Part shown: positions 27,081 to 35,837 of the stretch, in pieces
How the letters are laid out: each line of letters starts with the position of its first letter
Position numbering within the stretch: the stretch's first letter is position 1
Assembly (NCBI RefSeq): GCF_003046175.1
Contig: NZ_PZZM01000001.1
Span: 815,001 to 879,000 of the forward strand
Source: Bosea sp. 124
GTDB taxonomy: Bacteria > Pseudomonadota > Alphaproteobacteria > Rhizobiales > Beijerinckiaceae
DNA length: 64,000 nt
Reading direction: 5' to 3'
The notes under the pieces: model-generated
What the model saw: the letters and a program-made list of their open reading frames with translations, nothing else
What the model was told of the DNA's origin: nothing
Database searches by the model: none
Program-made: the position numbers and the translations under genes

Positions 27081-27131
27081 GAGAGGCTTGCCTTTGGCGA
27101 AAGCGGGTCGACCCGTTTTCGCGCAAGACTC
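27081..27131. repeat. Palindromic intergenic element upstream of grpE
   Basis: Inner arms around GCGAAAGCGGGTCGACCCG-TTTTCGC and outer arms GGCTTGC / GCAAGAC form an imperfect palindrome, with the same layout as the elements at 17716-17784 and 54459-54507. It ends 23 bp before the grpE start and may fold in its mRNA. Confidence 0.6.
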
Positions 27132-27153
27132 CCGATATGGATTGGATGATGCG

Positions 27154-27759
27154 ATGACGCAGAAGCCTGCGACGGAAAACCCGAACGCCGAGCCCGCGGT
27201 CGACGAGGCCGCGCCCCAGTCCCCCGAAGAGATCATCCAGGCCAATTTCGCCAGGATCGAGGCCGAGCGTGACGACCTCAAGGACAAACTCCTGCGCACG
27301 CTCGCCGACATGGAAAACCTGCGCCGGCGCACCGAGCGCGAGATCGGCGACGCCAAGGCCTATGCCGTGACGAGCTTCGCCCGCGACATGCTGGGCTCGG
27401 CCGACAATCTGCGCCGGGCGCTGGAAAGCCTGCCCGAGAGCGCCCGTGCTGCCGAGGAGCCCGCGCTCAAGGCCCTGATCGAGGGCGTCGAGCTGACCGA
27501 GCGCGATCTGGTCAAGACGCTGGAGCGCCATGGCGTGCGGAAGATCGACCCTCAGGGCGAGAAATTCGACCCCAACATGCATCAGGCGATGTTCGAGGCA
27601 CCCGATGCGGAGATCGGCAAGGGGCTCGTCTCCAAGGTCGTGCAGTCCGGCTACAAGATCGGCGAGCGCGTACTGCGTCCGGCTCTCGTCGGCGTTTCGG
27701 CCGGCGCGCCGAAGCCGCAGGCGGCTGACGGCGGAGACGCTGCCCCGAGCGGCCACTGA
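27154..27759 (+). CDS. grpE: Nucleotide exchange factor GrpE
   Basis: A 201-residue DnaK cochaperone that releases ADP. The N-terminal long helix (about 28-75) is charged and coiled-coil-like ([22 protein letters not shown]), followed by the four-helix and beta-wing domain with [21 protein letters not shown] and [14 protein letters not shown]. The ATG at 27154 lies after GGATGATGCG. No hrcA upstream, unlike many Rhizobiales; the neighbour is glnD, and no CIRCE element is visible. Confidence 0.95.
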   Translation: MTQKPATENPNAEPAVDEAAPQSPEEIIQANFARIEAERDDLKDKLLRTLADMENLRRRTEREIGDAKAYAVTSFARDMLGSADNLRRALESLPESARAAEEPALKALIEGVELTERDLVKTLERHGVRKIDPQGEKFDPNMHQAMFEAPDAEIGKGLVSKVVQSGYKIGERVLRPALVGVSAGAPKPQAADGGDAAPSGH

Positions 27760-27762
27760 GCC

Positions 27763-28383
27763 GTGCTTGAGGCCGCCGGCGTCGCCATCTTCGCGCTGAC
27801 CGGCGCCCTCGTCGCCGCGCGCAAGGGCATGGACCCGTTCGGGTTCATTCTGCTCGCGACCACAACCGGTACCGGGGGCGGCACCATGCGCGACCTGGCG
27901 CTGGGCCGGCCCGTCGGCTGGGTCGAAGCGCCTCTGAATGTCCTGATCTGCGCCAGCGTGGCGCTCGTCGCCTGGCTCATCGCCTATCTGCGGCCGGGCC
28001 AGCTCGAAGGCTGGAGCGCCAAGCGCGTGCTCCTCTGGGCGGATGCGTCGGGAATGGCGCTCTTTGCGGTCTCCGGCACGCAGATCGCACTGGCGGCCGA
28101 CGTTCCGCTGCTTTCGGCGATCGCGCTCGGCGCCGTCACCGCCTCTTTCGGCGGGATCCTCCGTGACATCCTCGCCGGTGACCGCGCCATGGTGCTGTGG
28201 AGCCGCGATTTCTATGTCACCGCCGCCACCGCCGGCGCGAGCGCGACGGCGCTCCTGACCTATTTCGGCTTCGCCCCCGTCGTCGTCCTGCTCGGCGGCC
28301 TTGCGGCGGGCTTCGGGCTTCGGGCCGGCTCGATCCTGTTCGGCTGGTCGTTCCCGCATCTCCCTGGCAACGACCCGCGCTGA
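27763..28383 (+). CDS. TRIC-like cation channel family protein (UPF0126)
   Basis: A 206-residue membrane protein with seven predicted helices made of two related halves. Each half has the family Gly-rich kink: GTGGGTMRDLALGR (about 45-58) and TASFGGILRDILAGD (about 127-141). Bacterial TRIC proteins form potassium-permeable trimers. Start is GTG at 27763, only 3 bp after the grpE stop, so the two are probably cotranscribed. Physiological role in this organism unknown. Confidence 0.9.
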   Translation: MLEAAGVAIFALTGALVAARKGMDPFGFILLATTTGTGGGTMRDLALGRPVGWVEAPLNVLICASVALVAWLIAYLRPGQLEGWSAKRVLLWADASGMALFAVSGTQIALAADVPLLSAIALGAVTASFGGILRDILAGDRAMVLWSRDFYVTAATAGASATALLTYFGFAPVVVLLGGLAAGFGLRAGSILFGWSFPHLPGNDPR

Positions 28384-28395
28384 ACGCGTTCCGGT

Positions 28396-29019
28396 TCAGG
28401 CGGCAGGCTTCGTCACGCGCCGCAAGGTCAGGTTGATCCGCCCGCCCTGCGGCAGCAGCGCCGAGGAGCCGGCGAGGATGCGGTCGATGCCGTGATAGGC
28501 CAGCCGCGCCTCGCCACCGAAGAGCAGTGCGTCGCCCGAGGCGAGCTTCAGCGAGACCGTCTTGCCGCCGCGCTGGGTGCCGCCGATCCTGAAGACCGCC
28601 GTATCACCGAGCGACAGCGACAGCACCGGCGCGTCGAACGCCTGCTCGTCGCGGTCCTGATGCAGCCCCATCTTCGCGCTCGCCTCATAGAAATTGACCA
28701 GGCAGGCCTCCGGAGGATGCGGATAGCCCGCAAGCTCCCGCCAGGCCTGCGACAGCACCGCAGGCATCGGCGGCCAGGGTTCGCCCGTCGCCGGATGCAG
28801 CGGCTGGTAACGGTAGCCGGCCTCGTCGGAGACCCAGCCGAGCGAACCGCAATTGGTCATCCGGACCGAGAAGGGCTTTCCGGTCCTGGGCATGCGCGGC
28901 TGGAAGAACGGCGCGAACCGCGCGACCTCGCGCAGATCGTCGACCAGCGCGGCCTGTGCCTGCGGCGCAAGATAGCCCGGCCAGTGGACGACGCCGGGCG
29001 CGACGACGAGCCGGGTCAT
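28396..29019 (-). CDS. alkB: Alpha-ketoglutarate-dependent DNA repair dioxygenase AlkB
   Basis: A 207-residue Fe(II)/2-oxoglutarate dioxygenase that removes methyl groups from 1-methyladenine and 3-methylcytosine in DNA. Iron ligands are His120 and Asp122 (LHQDRD) and His176 (AYHGIDR); the 2-oxoglutarate arginines are in GRINLTLRR (194, 200). Typical length for the E. coli type. It lies 9 bp downstream of dapB on the same strand, so likely cotranscribed, and is convergent with the TRIC gene. Confidence 0.94.
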   Translation of the reverse strand: MTRLVVAPGVVHWPGYLAPQAQAALVDDLREVARFAPFFQPRMPRTGKPFSVRMTNCGSLGWVSDEAGYRYQPLHPATGEPWPPMPAVLSQAWRELAGYPHPPEACLVNFYEASAKMGLHQDRDEQAFDAPVLSLSLGDTAVFRIGGTQRGGKTVSLKLASGDALLFGGEARLAYHGIDRILAGSSALLPQGGRINLTLRRVTKPAA

Positions 29020-29028
29020 GGCGTGACC

Positions 29029-29844
29029 CTACAGCGTATCGAGGCCGAGCACGTCGGCCATGGAATACAGGCCCGGCTTGCGCCCCCTGCCCCAGAGCGC
29101 CGCCTTGATCGCTCCTTGCGCGAAGAGGCTGCGATCCTCGGCGATATGGGAGAGTTCGAGCCGCTCGCCAGTGCCTGCGAAAATGACCTTGTGATCGCCG
29201 ACGACCGTGCCGCCGCGGAGCGTCGCGAAGCCGATCGTACCCGGCACGCGCGCGCCGGTATGGCCGTCGCGCACGGCGACACGCTGCTTTGCCAGATCGA
29301 CTGCCCGTCCCTCGGCCGCCGCCTCGCCCAGCAGGACGGCGGTGCCCGAAGGGGCATCGACCTTCATGCGGTGATGCATCTCAGCGATCTCGATGTCCCA
29401 GTCGGTGCCGAGCGTCGCCGCAACCTTGCGGACGAGCGCGGCCAGCAGATTGACGCCGAGGCTCATATTGCCGGAGCGGATGATGGCCGTTTCCTGCGCC
29501 GACCCTTCCAGCTTCGCCAGATGCTGCGGCTCCAGCCCGGTGGTGCCGACGATGTGGGCGATGCGCGCCCGGGCAGCGAGCGCGGCGAAGGCGACGGTCG
29601 AATCGGGCGTCGTGAAATCCAGCACGCCCTCGGCTGCGGCGAACGCCGCCGGCGCATCCTCGCCGACCAGCACGCCGCTCGCCGGCAGGCCGGCCAGCAC
29701 GCCGGCATCCTGGCCCAGCATGGCCGAGCCGGGCCGCTCGATCGCAGCCGACAGGATACAGCCCGGAGCCTCGTGGATCGCCTTGATCAGCATCCGGCCC
29801 ATGCGGCCGGCGGCACCGACGACGACGAGACGCATATCGGACAT
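29029..29844 (-). CDS. dapB: 4-hydroxy-tetrahydrodipicolinate reductase
   Basis: A 271-residue NAD(P)H-dependent reductase of lysine/diaminopimelate synthesis. The dinucleotide motif [12 protein letters not shown] starts at residue 7, and the substrate/catalytic block is [15 protein letters not shown]. The ATG at 29844 yields MSDMRLVV; the frame continues upstream without a better start. Downstream alkB is close enough to share a transcript. A terminator of the opposite neighbour lies 120 bp upstream. Confidence 0.95.
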   Translation of the reverse strand: MSDMRLVVVGAAGRMGRMLIKAIHEAPGCILSAAIERPGSAMLGQDAGVLAGLPASGVLVGEDAPAAFAAAEGVLDFTTPDSTVAFAALAARARIAHIVGTTGLEPQHLAKLEGSAQETAIIRSGNMSLGVNLLAALVRKVAATLGTDWDIEIAEMHHRMKVDAPSGTAVLLGEAAAEGRAVDLAKQRVAVRDGHTGARVPGTIGFATLRGGTVVGDHKVIFAGTGERLELSHIAEDRSLFAQGAIKAALWGRGRKPGLYSMADVLGLDTL

Positions 29845-29964
29845 GAAAGCAGACTCCGGTGGTCGGGGACATGGGCGCGAGGTCGCGCCGTCCGCCCCTG
29901 CCGACAACGCGATATCCGCCTATAGGACGGATCGGGACGGCGTGACACCCGAAACCGCGCAACG

Positions 29965-29990
29965 AAAAACGGCCGGGTTGCCCCGGCCGT
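29965..29990 (-). terminator. Rho-independent terminator of the Tim44-like gene
   Basis: On the minus strand a 9 bp GC-rich stem (29990-29982 with 29977-29969) and four-base loop is followed by TTTTT-CG-TT. It is 38 bp after the stop of the Tim44-like gene. Confidence 0.85.
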
Positions 29991-30027
29991 TCTCGATCGT
30001 TCCTGGATACGTCGCGCGGTCGCCGGA

Positions 30028-31011
30028 TCAGGCGGCCTGCTGGATGCCCGAGAGCTTCCAGGCGCCGCCGCGCGGACGCAGGAAGGTCCAGTGCTCGGTG
30101 ACCTCCTGCGGGACGGTCGCATTGCCATCGACGACCTTGCCGGTGGCGCGCTCATAGAGCGCGTTGATCAGGCTGAAGCGCATCGCAACGGTCGCGTAGT
30201 CGAGGTCGCCCTCGCGCCAGGCTTCCGACAGGTCGCCCTGCACCAGCTTGACGTCCGAGACCCGGTCGACCAGGCCCTTGCGGGCATTGCCCGAGAGATC
30301 CTCGTCGAAATAGCCGAACATCTCGGGCGTGACGCGGTCGCGCAGACCCTTCTCGTCCTCGTTCGAATAGGCCGTGTTGATCTCGCCGAGCAGGCGCTCG
30401 AAGGTGCTGAAATCCTCACCCGAAAGCTCGATCGGCGCGGTCTGCGGCGTGGCAGCCGGACGGCCCGCCCCACCACCCATGGCGCCCATGCGGGCGTCGG
30501 GCTGCGGCTGGTACATCTCGCGCGGCATCGGCGCACCGGCACCGGCCAGCTGCGGCTCGGCCCGGCGGCGGAAGAAGCGCAGCGCCAGCCAGATCGCGCC
30601 GCCGATGAGGGCGAGCTGCAGCAGGAAGCCGAACATGCCGGCCAGCGAGGCGAGCCCGCTGAAGAAACCGGCGCCCGAGAGCATACCGAACAGGCCAGCG
30701 CCCAGCAGACCCGCGCCGAGGCCCATCATCAGGTTGCGCGCCATCGACGGCCGCGCGGCCTGCGCGGCGGCGGCAGCGCCGGCAGCCGGAGCAGCCTGCG
30801 TCGGCGAAGGCGTCGCGCTGCGCTGGAAGGGCTGCGCGCCATTCGGGGCAGTATTGGTGCGGGCCGGCGCCGACTCGGTGCGCGAACCGCGGCTGCCGAA
30901 CCCGCCCTTGCCGCCACCGGGCCTGGCCTCGGCGAGCACAGGGACGAGAAGCAGAGCGCCAGCGAGCACAGCGACGACACGACCACGGCGGGCGAGCGAA
31001 ATCAGAGACAT
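30028..31011 (-). CDS. Tim44-like domain membrane protein
   Basis: A 327-residue protein with a signal-anchor (about 10-28), an Ala/Pro/Gly-rich linker, two Gly-rich hydrophobic helices (about 92-112 and 118-145), a basic stretch, and a C-terminal Tim44-like fold (about 195-325, starting at DFSTFERLLGEINTAYSNEDEKGLR). Bacterial relatives are membrane proteins of uncertain role; the domain matches the membrane-docking part of mitochondrial Tim44. Followed by a strong terminator; divergent from a small secreted-protein gene. Confidence 0.88.
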   Translation of the reverse strand: MSLISLARRGRVVAVLAGALLLVPVLAEARPGGGKGGFGSRGSRTESAPARTNTAPNGAQPFQRSATPSPTQAAPAAGAAAAAQAARPSMARNLMMGLGAGLLGAGLFGMLSGAGFFSGLASLAGMFGFLLQLALIGGAIWLALRFFRRRAEPQLAGAGAPMPREMYQPQPDARMGAMGGGAGRPAATPQTAPIELSGEDFSTFERLLGEINTAYSNEDEKGLRDRVTPEMFGYFDEDLSGNARKGLVDRVSDVKLVQGDLSEAWREGDLDYATVAMRFSLINALYERATGKVVDGNATVPQEVTEHWTFLRPRGGAWKLSGIQQAA

Positions 31012-31210
31012 GGTTCCTCCCGGAGCCCCCCTTGGGCTCTCTTTGCAGCAATATGGCCCATGACAGCCCCCTTCGCAAGGTCACGCCAACTAAGCGTCTG
31101 CGATATAACAATAATCTGAAAATATAGCGACGCTGGGCGAATATGACGCCTTGTGCTAGACTGAAGACCTCGTCGCTGCACATGAGCTTTTGGCTGCGCG
31201 GGAGTGAGCC

Positions 31211-31546
31211 ATGACCGCAAAAGCGCCCGGGCTTCGTGAGACAAGACGCAAGCGGCAGCGGCCTGCCCAAGCGTTACGGCGCGCCTTGTCGATGGCGTTG
31301 CTGGGCATCGCCCTGCTCACGTTCACCGCCGATGCGCATGCGGGCGAGGCCGCCGTCGCGCTGGAACCGCCCCGGCTGGCCCAGGCCCCCGAGCCGCTCT
31401 GCTTCTGCTGGAACGAGGGCCGCAAGATCGCCGAGGGCGCCGCCGCCTGCATCCGCACCTCGCAGGGCCGCCGTCTCGCGGAATGCGGGCGCGTCATCAA
31501 CATGATGTCCTGGCAGGTCACCGAGACGCCCTGCCCGGAGAGTTGA
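31211..31546 (+). CDS. Small secreted Cys-containing protein of unknown function
   Basis: A 111-residue protein with a very basic N-terminus and a hydrophobic segment (about 26-42) ending ADAHA, consistent with a signal peptide. The mature part holds five cysteines (CFCW, AAC, ECG, PCPES). GGGAG/TGAGCC lies just before the ATG. Codon use fits the host. Family not recognised. The hairpin at 31608 points the other way and belongs to the opposite-strand peptide gene. Confidence 0.65.
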   Translation: MTAKAPGLRETRRKRQRPAQALRRALSMALLGIALLTFTADAHAGEAAVALEPPRLAQAPEPLCFCWNEGRKIAEGAAACIRTSQGRRLAECGRVINMMSWQVTETPCPES

Positions 31547-31596
31547 GCCGGTCGGCGCCAGCGCGCCTCTGTCCGAACAGGCCGGGGCCGAATGCC

Positions 31597-31634
31597 GGAA
31601 AAGCAAACGCCGCCGGAATGATTTCCCGGCGGCG
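31597..31634 (-). terminator. Terminator of the 27-residue peptide gene
   Basis: A 9 bp GC stem (31634-31626 with 31616-31608) followed on the minus strand by TTTGCTTTTCC. The U-rich side is on the minus strand, 43 bp after the small gene's stop. Confidence 0.65.
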
Positions 31635-31677
31635 CCTTAAGGCTCCAGTGGTCCCTGCGACTCGAGACTGACGTCCG

Positions 31678-31761
31678 TCAGAACGCTCCCAGAACGATCA
31701 ACATCATGAAAACGAATGCCGCACCCATGATCAATCGGTCGAGACGTAGCGTGAGGCTCAT
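31678..31761 (-). CDS. 27-residue hydrophobic membrane peptide
   Basis: A very short gene below usual ORF cut-offs. It encodes MSLTLRLDRL followed by a hydrophobic run IMGAAFVFMMLIVLGAF, i.e. a basic N-terminal decade and one membrane span ending at the stop. An unusually strong AAAGGAGG sits 6 bases before the ATG and a hairpin-plus-U-run follows, so it has all the parts of a real gene. It lies 147 bp downstream of the amidase. Function unknown; such peptides often modulate membrane complexes. Confidence 0.7.
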   Translation of the reverse strand: MSLTLRLDRLIMGAAFVFMMLIVLGAF

Positions 31762-31908
31762 CACACCCTCCTTTGTCATTGACCTGGCACAACGCTAGCA
31801 GAACTGGCAGCGGCTGCAAGGGGGCAACAGCGTGGCGCGAACGCGGCGGAGCCAAGAGTATGCTTAAACATGAGTTAAAGCATTGAAGAGTTTTGGGGAT
31901 AAGCTCGG

Positions 31909-33153
31909 CTAGGCGCCTGCCTCGACACGCTTTTCCAAGGCCTTCGCCACGGCGATGACATGTTCGTCGCTGCCGAACCCGGCAATGATCTGGACGGTCG
32001 CCGGAAGACCGCGCGGGCCGCGCGCCAGCGGCACCGTCACGCAGGGCACGCCGAGCAGGGTCCAGAGGCGGTTGAAGCGGGAATCGCCGGTGGATTCGAG
32101 CGTATCCGGCGCCTCGCCGGGAGCGGCGTAGCTCACCACGACATCGACCTCGCCGAAGAAGTCCCGAGCCGCATCGCGGCCTCGGCGCGAGAGCCGGCGC
32201 GCCTCGTCATATTGCTCGGGCGTGGTCGCGCGGGCAGCGTCGAGATAGGCGCGCAGCTTCGGCGGCAAGGCGTCGCGATGATGCGCGTATTCCCAGGCCA
32301 GCGCCTGCGTCGCCTCATAGTCCTGCAGCGGGCCGTGAGCGTGGAAAGCCTCGGCCAGCGCCGCCGGGCCGTCATGGGGGACGAGCACCGCGCCAGCGTC
32401 GGCGGCAAGCTCCCGGAAGCGCTGCAGCGCGGCCGCCGAGGCCGGCTCGGGTGCGCCGGCATAGGCCTGCTCGTGGATGCCGATGCGCAGCCCGGCCAGA
32501 CTCGCGGCCGGGGCGTCGAGGCTTGGGCGGCCGGCGATCGCCGCCAGCGCGGCACCGACATCGTCTGCGCTCGCGGCCATCAGGCCCAGCGTATCGAGCG
32601 ACCAGGAGAAGGGCTTCACCCCGACGGTCGGCAGCAGCGCATAGGAGGGCTTGATCGCGGCGACGCCGCAATAAGCGGCGGGCCGGATCACCGATCCGCC
32701 GGTCTGGGTGCCGATGGCGAGCGGGATCATGCCGGCAGCGACGGCGGCGGCCGAGCCGGCCGAAGACCCGCCGGGGCTCGCCGTCAGGTCGTGCGGGTTG
32801 CGGGTCGGTGCCGGATCGAGAAAGGCGAAGGCGGTCGTATGGGTCTTGCCCGCGACGGTCGCCCCCGCCGCCTTCAACGCCATGACGATCGGCGCATCGG
32901 CGCGCGGCTGCCAGCCGTCATAGATGGCTGAGCCCATTCGCGTCGGCAGATCGGCGATGTCGATAATATCCTTGACGCCACAGGCGATGCCGGCGAGCGG
33001 CCCTTCGCCGGGCAGGAGCGCGTCCGGGCGGCTGGCGAAGGCCTGGATCTGCGGTTCAAGCTCCGCGATGCGCGCGGCCGTGGCGGCAAGCGCATCGGCG
33101 GGTGTGGCCTCGCCGCGCTCGATGCGGCTCAGGATCTTGCGCAGGCTCTGCAT
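31909..33153 (-). CDS. Amidase (amidase-signature family)
   Basis: A 414-residue amidase-signature hydrolase with the Ser-cisSer-Lys triad: Lys in GVKDIIDIADLP (about residue 60), and the two serines in TASPGGSSAGSAAAVAAGMIPLAIGTQT-like block (about 127-155). GatA has the same fold, but the short length and lack of gatB/gatC nearby favour a small-molecule amidase such as AtzE or aryl-acylamidase types. It starts 1 bp after the DUF2798 stop, so the two genes are coupled. Confidence 0.9.
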   Translation of the reverse strand: MQSLRKILSRIERGEATPADALAATAARIAELEPQIQAFASRPDALLPGEGPLAGIACGVKDIIDIADLPTRMGSAIYDGWQPRADAPIVMALKAAGATVAGKTHTTAFAFLDPAPTRNPHDLTASPGGSSAGSAAAVAAGMIPLAIGTQTGGSVIRPAAYCGVAAIKPSYALLPTVGVKPFSWSLDTLGLMAASADDVGAALAAIAGRPSLDAPAASLAGLRIGIHEQAYAGAPEPASAAALQRFRELAADAGAVLVPHDGPAALAEAFHAHGPLQDYEATQALAWEYAHHRDALPPKLRAYLDAARATTPEQYDEARRLSRRGRDAARDFFGEVDVVVSYAAPGEAPDTLESTGDSRFNRLWTLLGVPCVTVPLARGPRGLPATVQIIAGFGSDEHVIAVAKALEKRVEAGA

Positions 33154-33154
33154 C

Positions 33155-33382
33155 TCACTCTCCGATGACGCGGACGATCAGACCCGTCGCGCGGCGCGCG
33201 ATCGGAATGGCGATGAAGGCCGTACCGGCGGCGCAGGGCCAGGCGACGGCAAAGGCCGCCAGCCAGTGCCGAACGAAATCGGGCGGCAGCCCGAGATTGA
33301 GCCAGGTCACCAGCGCGGTCATCAGGAAGGCCATGATGCCCGCCATCAGAACCGGAAAAATGAAGCGTGCCTTGCCCGTCAT
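33155..33382 (-). CDS. DUF2798 family small membrane protein
   Basis: A 75-residue protein with two membrane helices (about 7-28 and 41-60) matching DUF2798, whose hallmarks are the PDFVRHWLAAFAVAWP segment and the terminal PIARR. Function unknown. Its stop is separated by one base from the amidase start downstream. GTCATAC region before the ATG lacks a strong ribosome site. Confidence 0.85.
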   Translation of the reverse strand: MTGKARFIFPVLMAGIMAFLMTALVTWLNLGLPPDFVRHWLAAFAVAWPCAAGTAFIAIPIARRATGLIVRVIGE

Positions 33383-33574
33383 ACCGTCATTCTCCTGAAC
33401 ACCCGACGCCTCTCTGGCATGGCCTGCCGGGCGCGAAAAGGCGGCCGGGCGGTTAACAGGGCTGCGCCACCATTAGCCTCGCATTAACCGCCGCGCCAAA
33501 GTTAATCACGCTGTGTCGTCGCGGGCTCACCCGGTTGAGAAACCGTTCACGAAACGGGTCCCATTTGATCGGTC

Positions 33575-34729
33575 ATGCGACGCGTTCACCTCGCCCTCAT
33601 CGCGCTCGGCTTGCTCGGCTCCGGCCTTGCCGGCTGCGGCAAATTCCAGAAACCGCAGCGCGCCGCCTGGCGCGACCAGGCGGAAGCCGCCTGCCTGTCC
33701 TCGCGCCAGGTGCAGCTCTCTTCCTATGTCAGCCTGCGCGACAAGCCGATCGACGGCCCCGGCACATGCGGCATGGAAAAGCCGCTGAAGGTCTCAGCCT
33801 TCGCCAATGGCGGTGTCGGCCTGACCAGCAGCGCCACCCTGTCATGCCCGGTGGTCGCGACCACCGACACATGGCTGGCGCAGGTGGTGCAGCCGGCCGC
33901 GCAGAACGTGCTCGGCGCCCAGGTCATCGAGATCAGGGCCGGCTCCTATTCCTGCCGGGCCATGAACAACGGCTCCGGCACCAGCCGGACCTCGGAGCAC
34001 GCCTATGGCAATGCCGTCGACGTGTTCTCCTTCCGCCTGAACGACGGGCGCAACATCACCGTCAAGGATGGCTGGCGCGGCTCGCCCGAGGAGCAGAACT
34101 TCCTGCGCGAGGTCTTCGTCGGCGCCTGCGAGCACTTCTCGACCGTGCTCGGGCCCGGCGCGGACATGTTCCACTACGACCATTTCCACATCGACCTGGC
34201 GCGCCACTCGAAGGGCCGGCACATCTGCAAGCCAGTGATCAAGTACACGCCGAACTACAACCTGCCGCCGCCGGACCCGGCACGCCCCTATTCCATGGCA
34301 CAGCCGAGATTGCGTGACAGCGCACCGGCGCTGGTGGCGGGCGGCGGCGGGCTGCTGCGCCAGCCGAGCGGCGGCATGCGTCCGCCGGGTGCGGTCGCGA
34401 ACGCCGGAGCCTATCCGGTCGCGGCCCATGGCGGACAGGGGCTGGAGAGCCAGCGCCGCTTCCTCGAGGAGTATGACAACAAGCCGCTCAACCCGCCGCG
34501 CGCCAGCCGGCCCGCAGGCGGCTCCTACCAGCCGCAGGCACTGCCGAGCGAGCAGCGCGGGCCTTTGATGCTGCCGGGCTCCGTGCCGCCGACCGAGGAG
34601 ATGATCCTCGGCGACGACGAGGGCACCGGCGTCATGGATCAGGAAGGCTACGACCAGGCCCAGCCCGCGATCAGCCCCGACCGGGACCCGTTCGCCTACA
34701 GTGCAGGGCGCGCTCCGCCACGGCGCTAA
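33575..34729 (+). CDS. Extensin-like lipoprotein, LAS-type peptidoglycan peptidase candidate
   Basis: A 384-residue protein with a lipobox signal (LAGC, Cys21). The extensin-like C-terminal domain (about 35-230) carries a zinc-site pattern of LAS peptidases: SEHAYGNAVDVFSF and HYDHFHIDL. The remaining 150 residues are Pro/Gly/Ala-rich and low in complexity, likely a periplasmic tail. Such proteins cleave peptidoglycan cross-links in Rhizobiales; that function is inferred. It converges with mepA, 14 bp between stops. Confidence 0.88.
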   Translation: MRRVHLALIALGLLGSGLAGCGKFQKPQRAAWRDQAEAACLSSRQVQLSSYVSLRDKPIDGPGTCGMEKPLKVSAFANGGVGLTSSATLSCPVVATTDTWLAQVVQPAAQNVLGAQVIEIRAGSYSCRAMNNGSGTSRTSEHAYGNAVDVFSFRLNDGRNITVKDGWRGSPEEQNFLREVFVGACEHFSTVLGPGADMFHYDHFHIDLARHSKGRHICKPVIKYTPNYNLPPPDPARPYSMAQPRLRDSAPALVAGGGGLLRQPSGGMRPPGAVANAGAYPVAAHGGQGLESQRRFLEEYDNKPLNPPRASRPAGGSYQPQALPSEQRGPLMLPGSVPPTEEMILGDDEGTGVMDQEGYDQAQPAISPDRDPFAYSAGRAPPRR

Positions 34730-34743
34730 CGACGGAAGGTCGG

Positions 34744-35694
34744 CTAGCGCGACACCAGCACCTGCCGGCATTCGGCCGGCAGCGCATCGAGCGACATCGG
34801 CGGCTTGGGCTTCGGCGGCGGCCCCGTGCGGGGCGGCTTCGGTGGGGCGAAGATCGCGGCGCGCTGACGCTCGATCCAGCCCGAAAGCTCCTCGCCGCAA
34901 CCATCGCCGAAATTCGGCGGTTCCTGGCCGCTGCAGCTCGCCATCCCGGCCGGGCAGCTCATGCGGATATGGAAATGGTAGTTGTGGCCCCAGATCGGCC
35001 GGACCTTGTTCAGCCATGAGCGGTCCGCGCCAGCCTCGCGGCAGAGCGCGACCTTCAGGGCCGGATTGACGAAGATGCGCTCGACCCGGGGCTCGCTCGC
35101 CGCCGTCCTGATCAGCTTCGTATGGGCCGGCGTCCAGTTCTTCGGATCGACGTCGCGCCAGTCGGCGCGGGCCATGTTGACGGCCGGCATGTTCTCGCGG
35201 GCCTCGCCGTCGAGACGGGTGCGCGGCATCGGCGTCAGCCAGAGATCAGCGTCGAGGCCGATCTGGTGGGAGGCGTGGCCGGTCAGCATCGGCCCGCCGC
35301 GCGGCTGCGAGATGTCGCCGACGAGGAGGCCGGGCCAGCCATTGATCTTCGGCACGTCGCGGGCAAGGTCCTCGAGGTAGTCGATCAGGACTGGGTGCCC
35401 CCAGTTGCGGTTACGGGCGAGCCGCATCACCTGCCAGCTCGGCCCGTCGATGGGCAGCGCGGTCGCGCCGGCAAGGCAGCCGCGGGCATAGGAGCCGATG
35501 GCGCGCGCCTGCATGCCGGCCGGCGCCGTCTTCTGGCCGAAGAGGGCGCGGGCAGCCTCCGGAAAGGCCGCGATGTTGGCTGCGCGGCGCCTGGCCTCCT
35601 CATCGGCGGTCGATTGAGCCTGCCCCGTCACGGGCGCGAGCGCCGCGATCAGGAGCACGGAGGCGGCGAGGATTCGGCGATTCAGGGCGTGCAT
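34744..35694 (-). CDS. mepA: Penicillin-insensitive murein endopeptidase
   Basis: A 316-residue M74-family zinc endopeptidase that splits D-Ala-meso-DAP cross-links in the periplasm. A signal peptide ends near residue 26 (GQAQ). Zinc ligands are visible in GHASHQIGLDADLWL and HNYHFHIRMSCP; Cys pairs that form disulfides in E. coli MepA are retained (RGC, LCREA, SCP, CGEE). The C-terminus is a Pro-rich tail. ATG at 35694 chosen because the upstream extension is unlike a signal peptide. Confidence 0.93.
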   Translation of the reverse strand: MHALNRRILAASVLLIAALAPVTGQAQSTADEEARRRAANIAAFPEAARALFGQKTAPAGMQARAIGSYARGCLAGATALPIDGPSWQVMRLARNRNWGHPVLIDYLEDLARDVPKINGWPGLLVGDISQPRGGPMLTGHASHQIGLDADLWLTPMPRTRLDGEARENMPAVNMARADWRDVDPKNWTPAHTKLIRTAASEPRVERIFVNPALKVALCREAGADRSWLNKVRPIWGHNYHFHIRMSCPAGMASCSGQEPPNFGDGCGEELSGWIERQRAAIFAPPKPPRTGPPPKPKPPMSLDALPAECRQVLVSR

Positions 35695-35837
35695 ACCCAA
35701 GAATCGGCTCGATATGCGACAAAGGTCAAGCGCGGGACTGTCGATTTGGCGATGGACAAGGCACCTGCGAGGCGGCAGCCTCCGAAACGACAGCCGGACG
35801 ATCAAGATCCGGACCGATCGGGGAAGGACAACGCAGC

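Noticed and set aside
24195..27356. A 1053-codon open frame on the minus strand
   Set aside because: It is antisense to glnD, which has clear NT, HD and ACT motifs; long antisense frames are expected in such GC-rich DNA. The translation has no recognisable domain.
27004..28359. A 451-codon minus-strand frame over grpE and the TRIC gene
   Set aside because: Both plus-strand genes are recognisable families; the antisense product is Arg/Gly-rich shadow.
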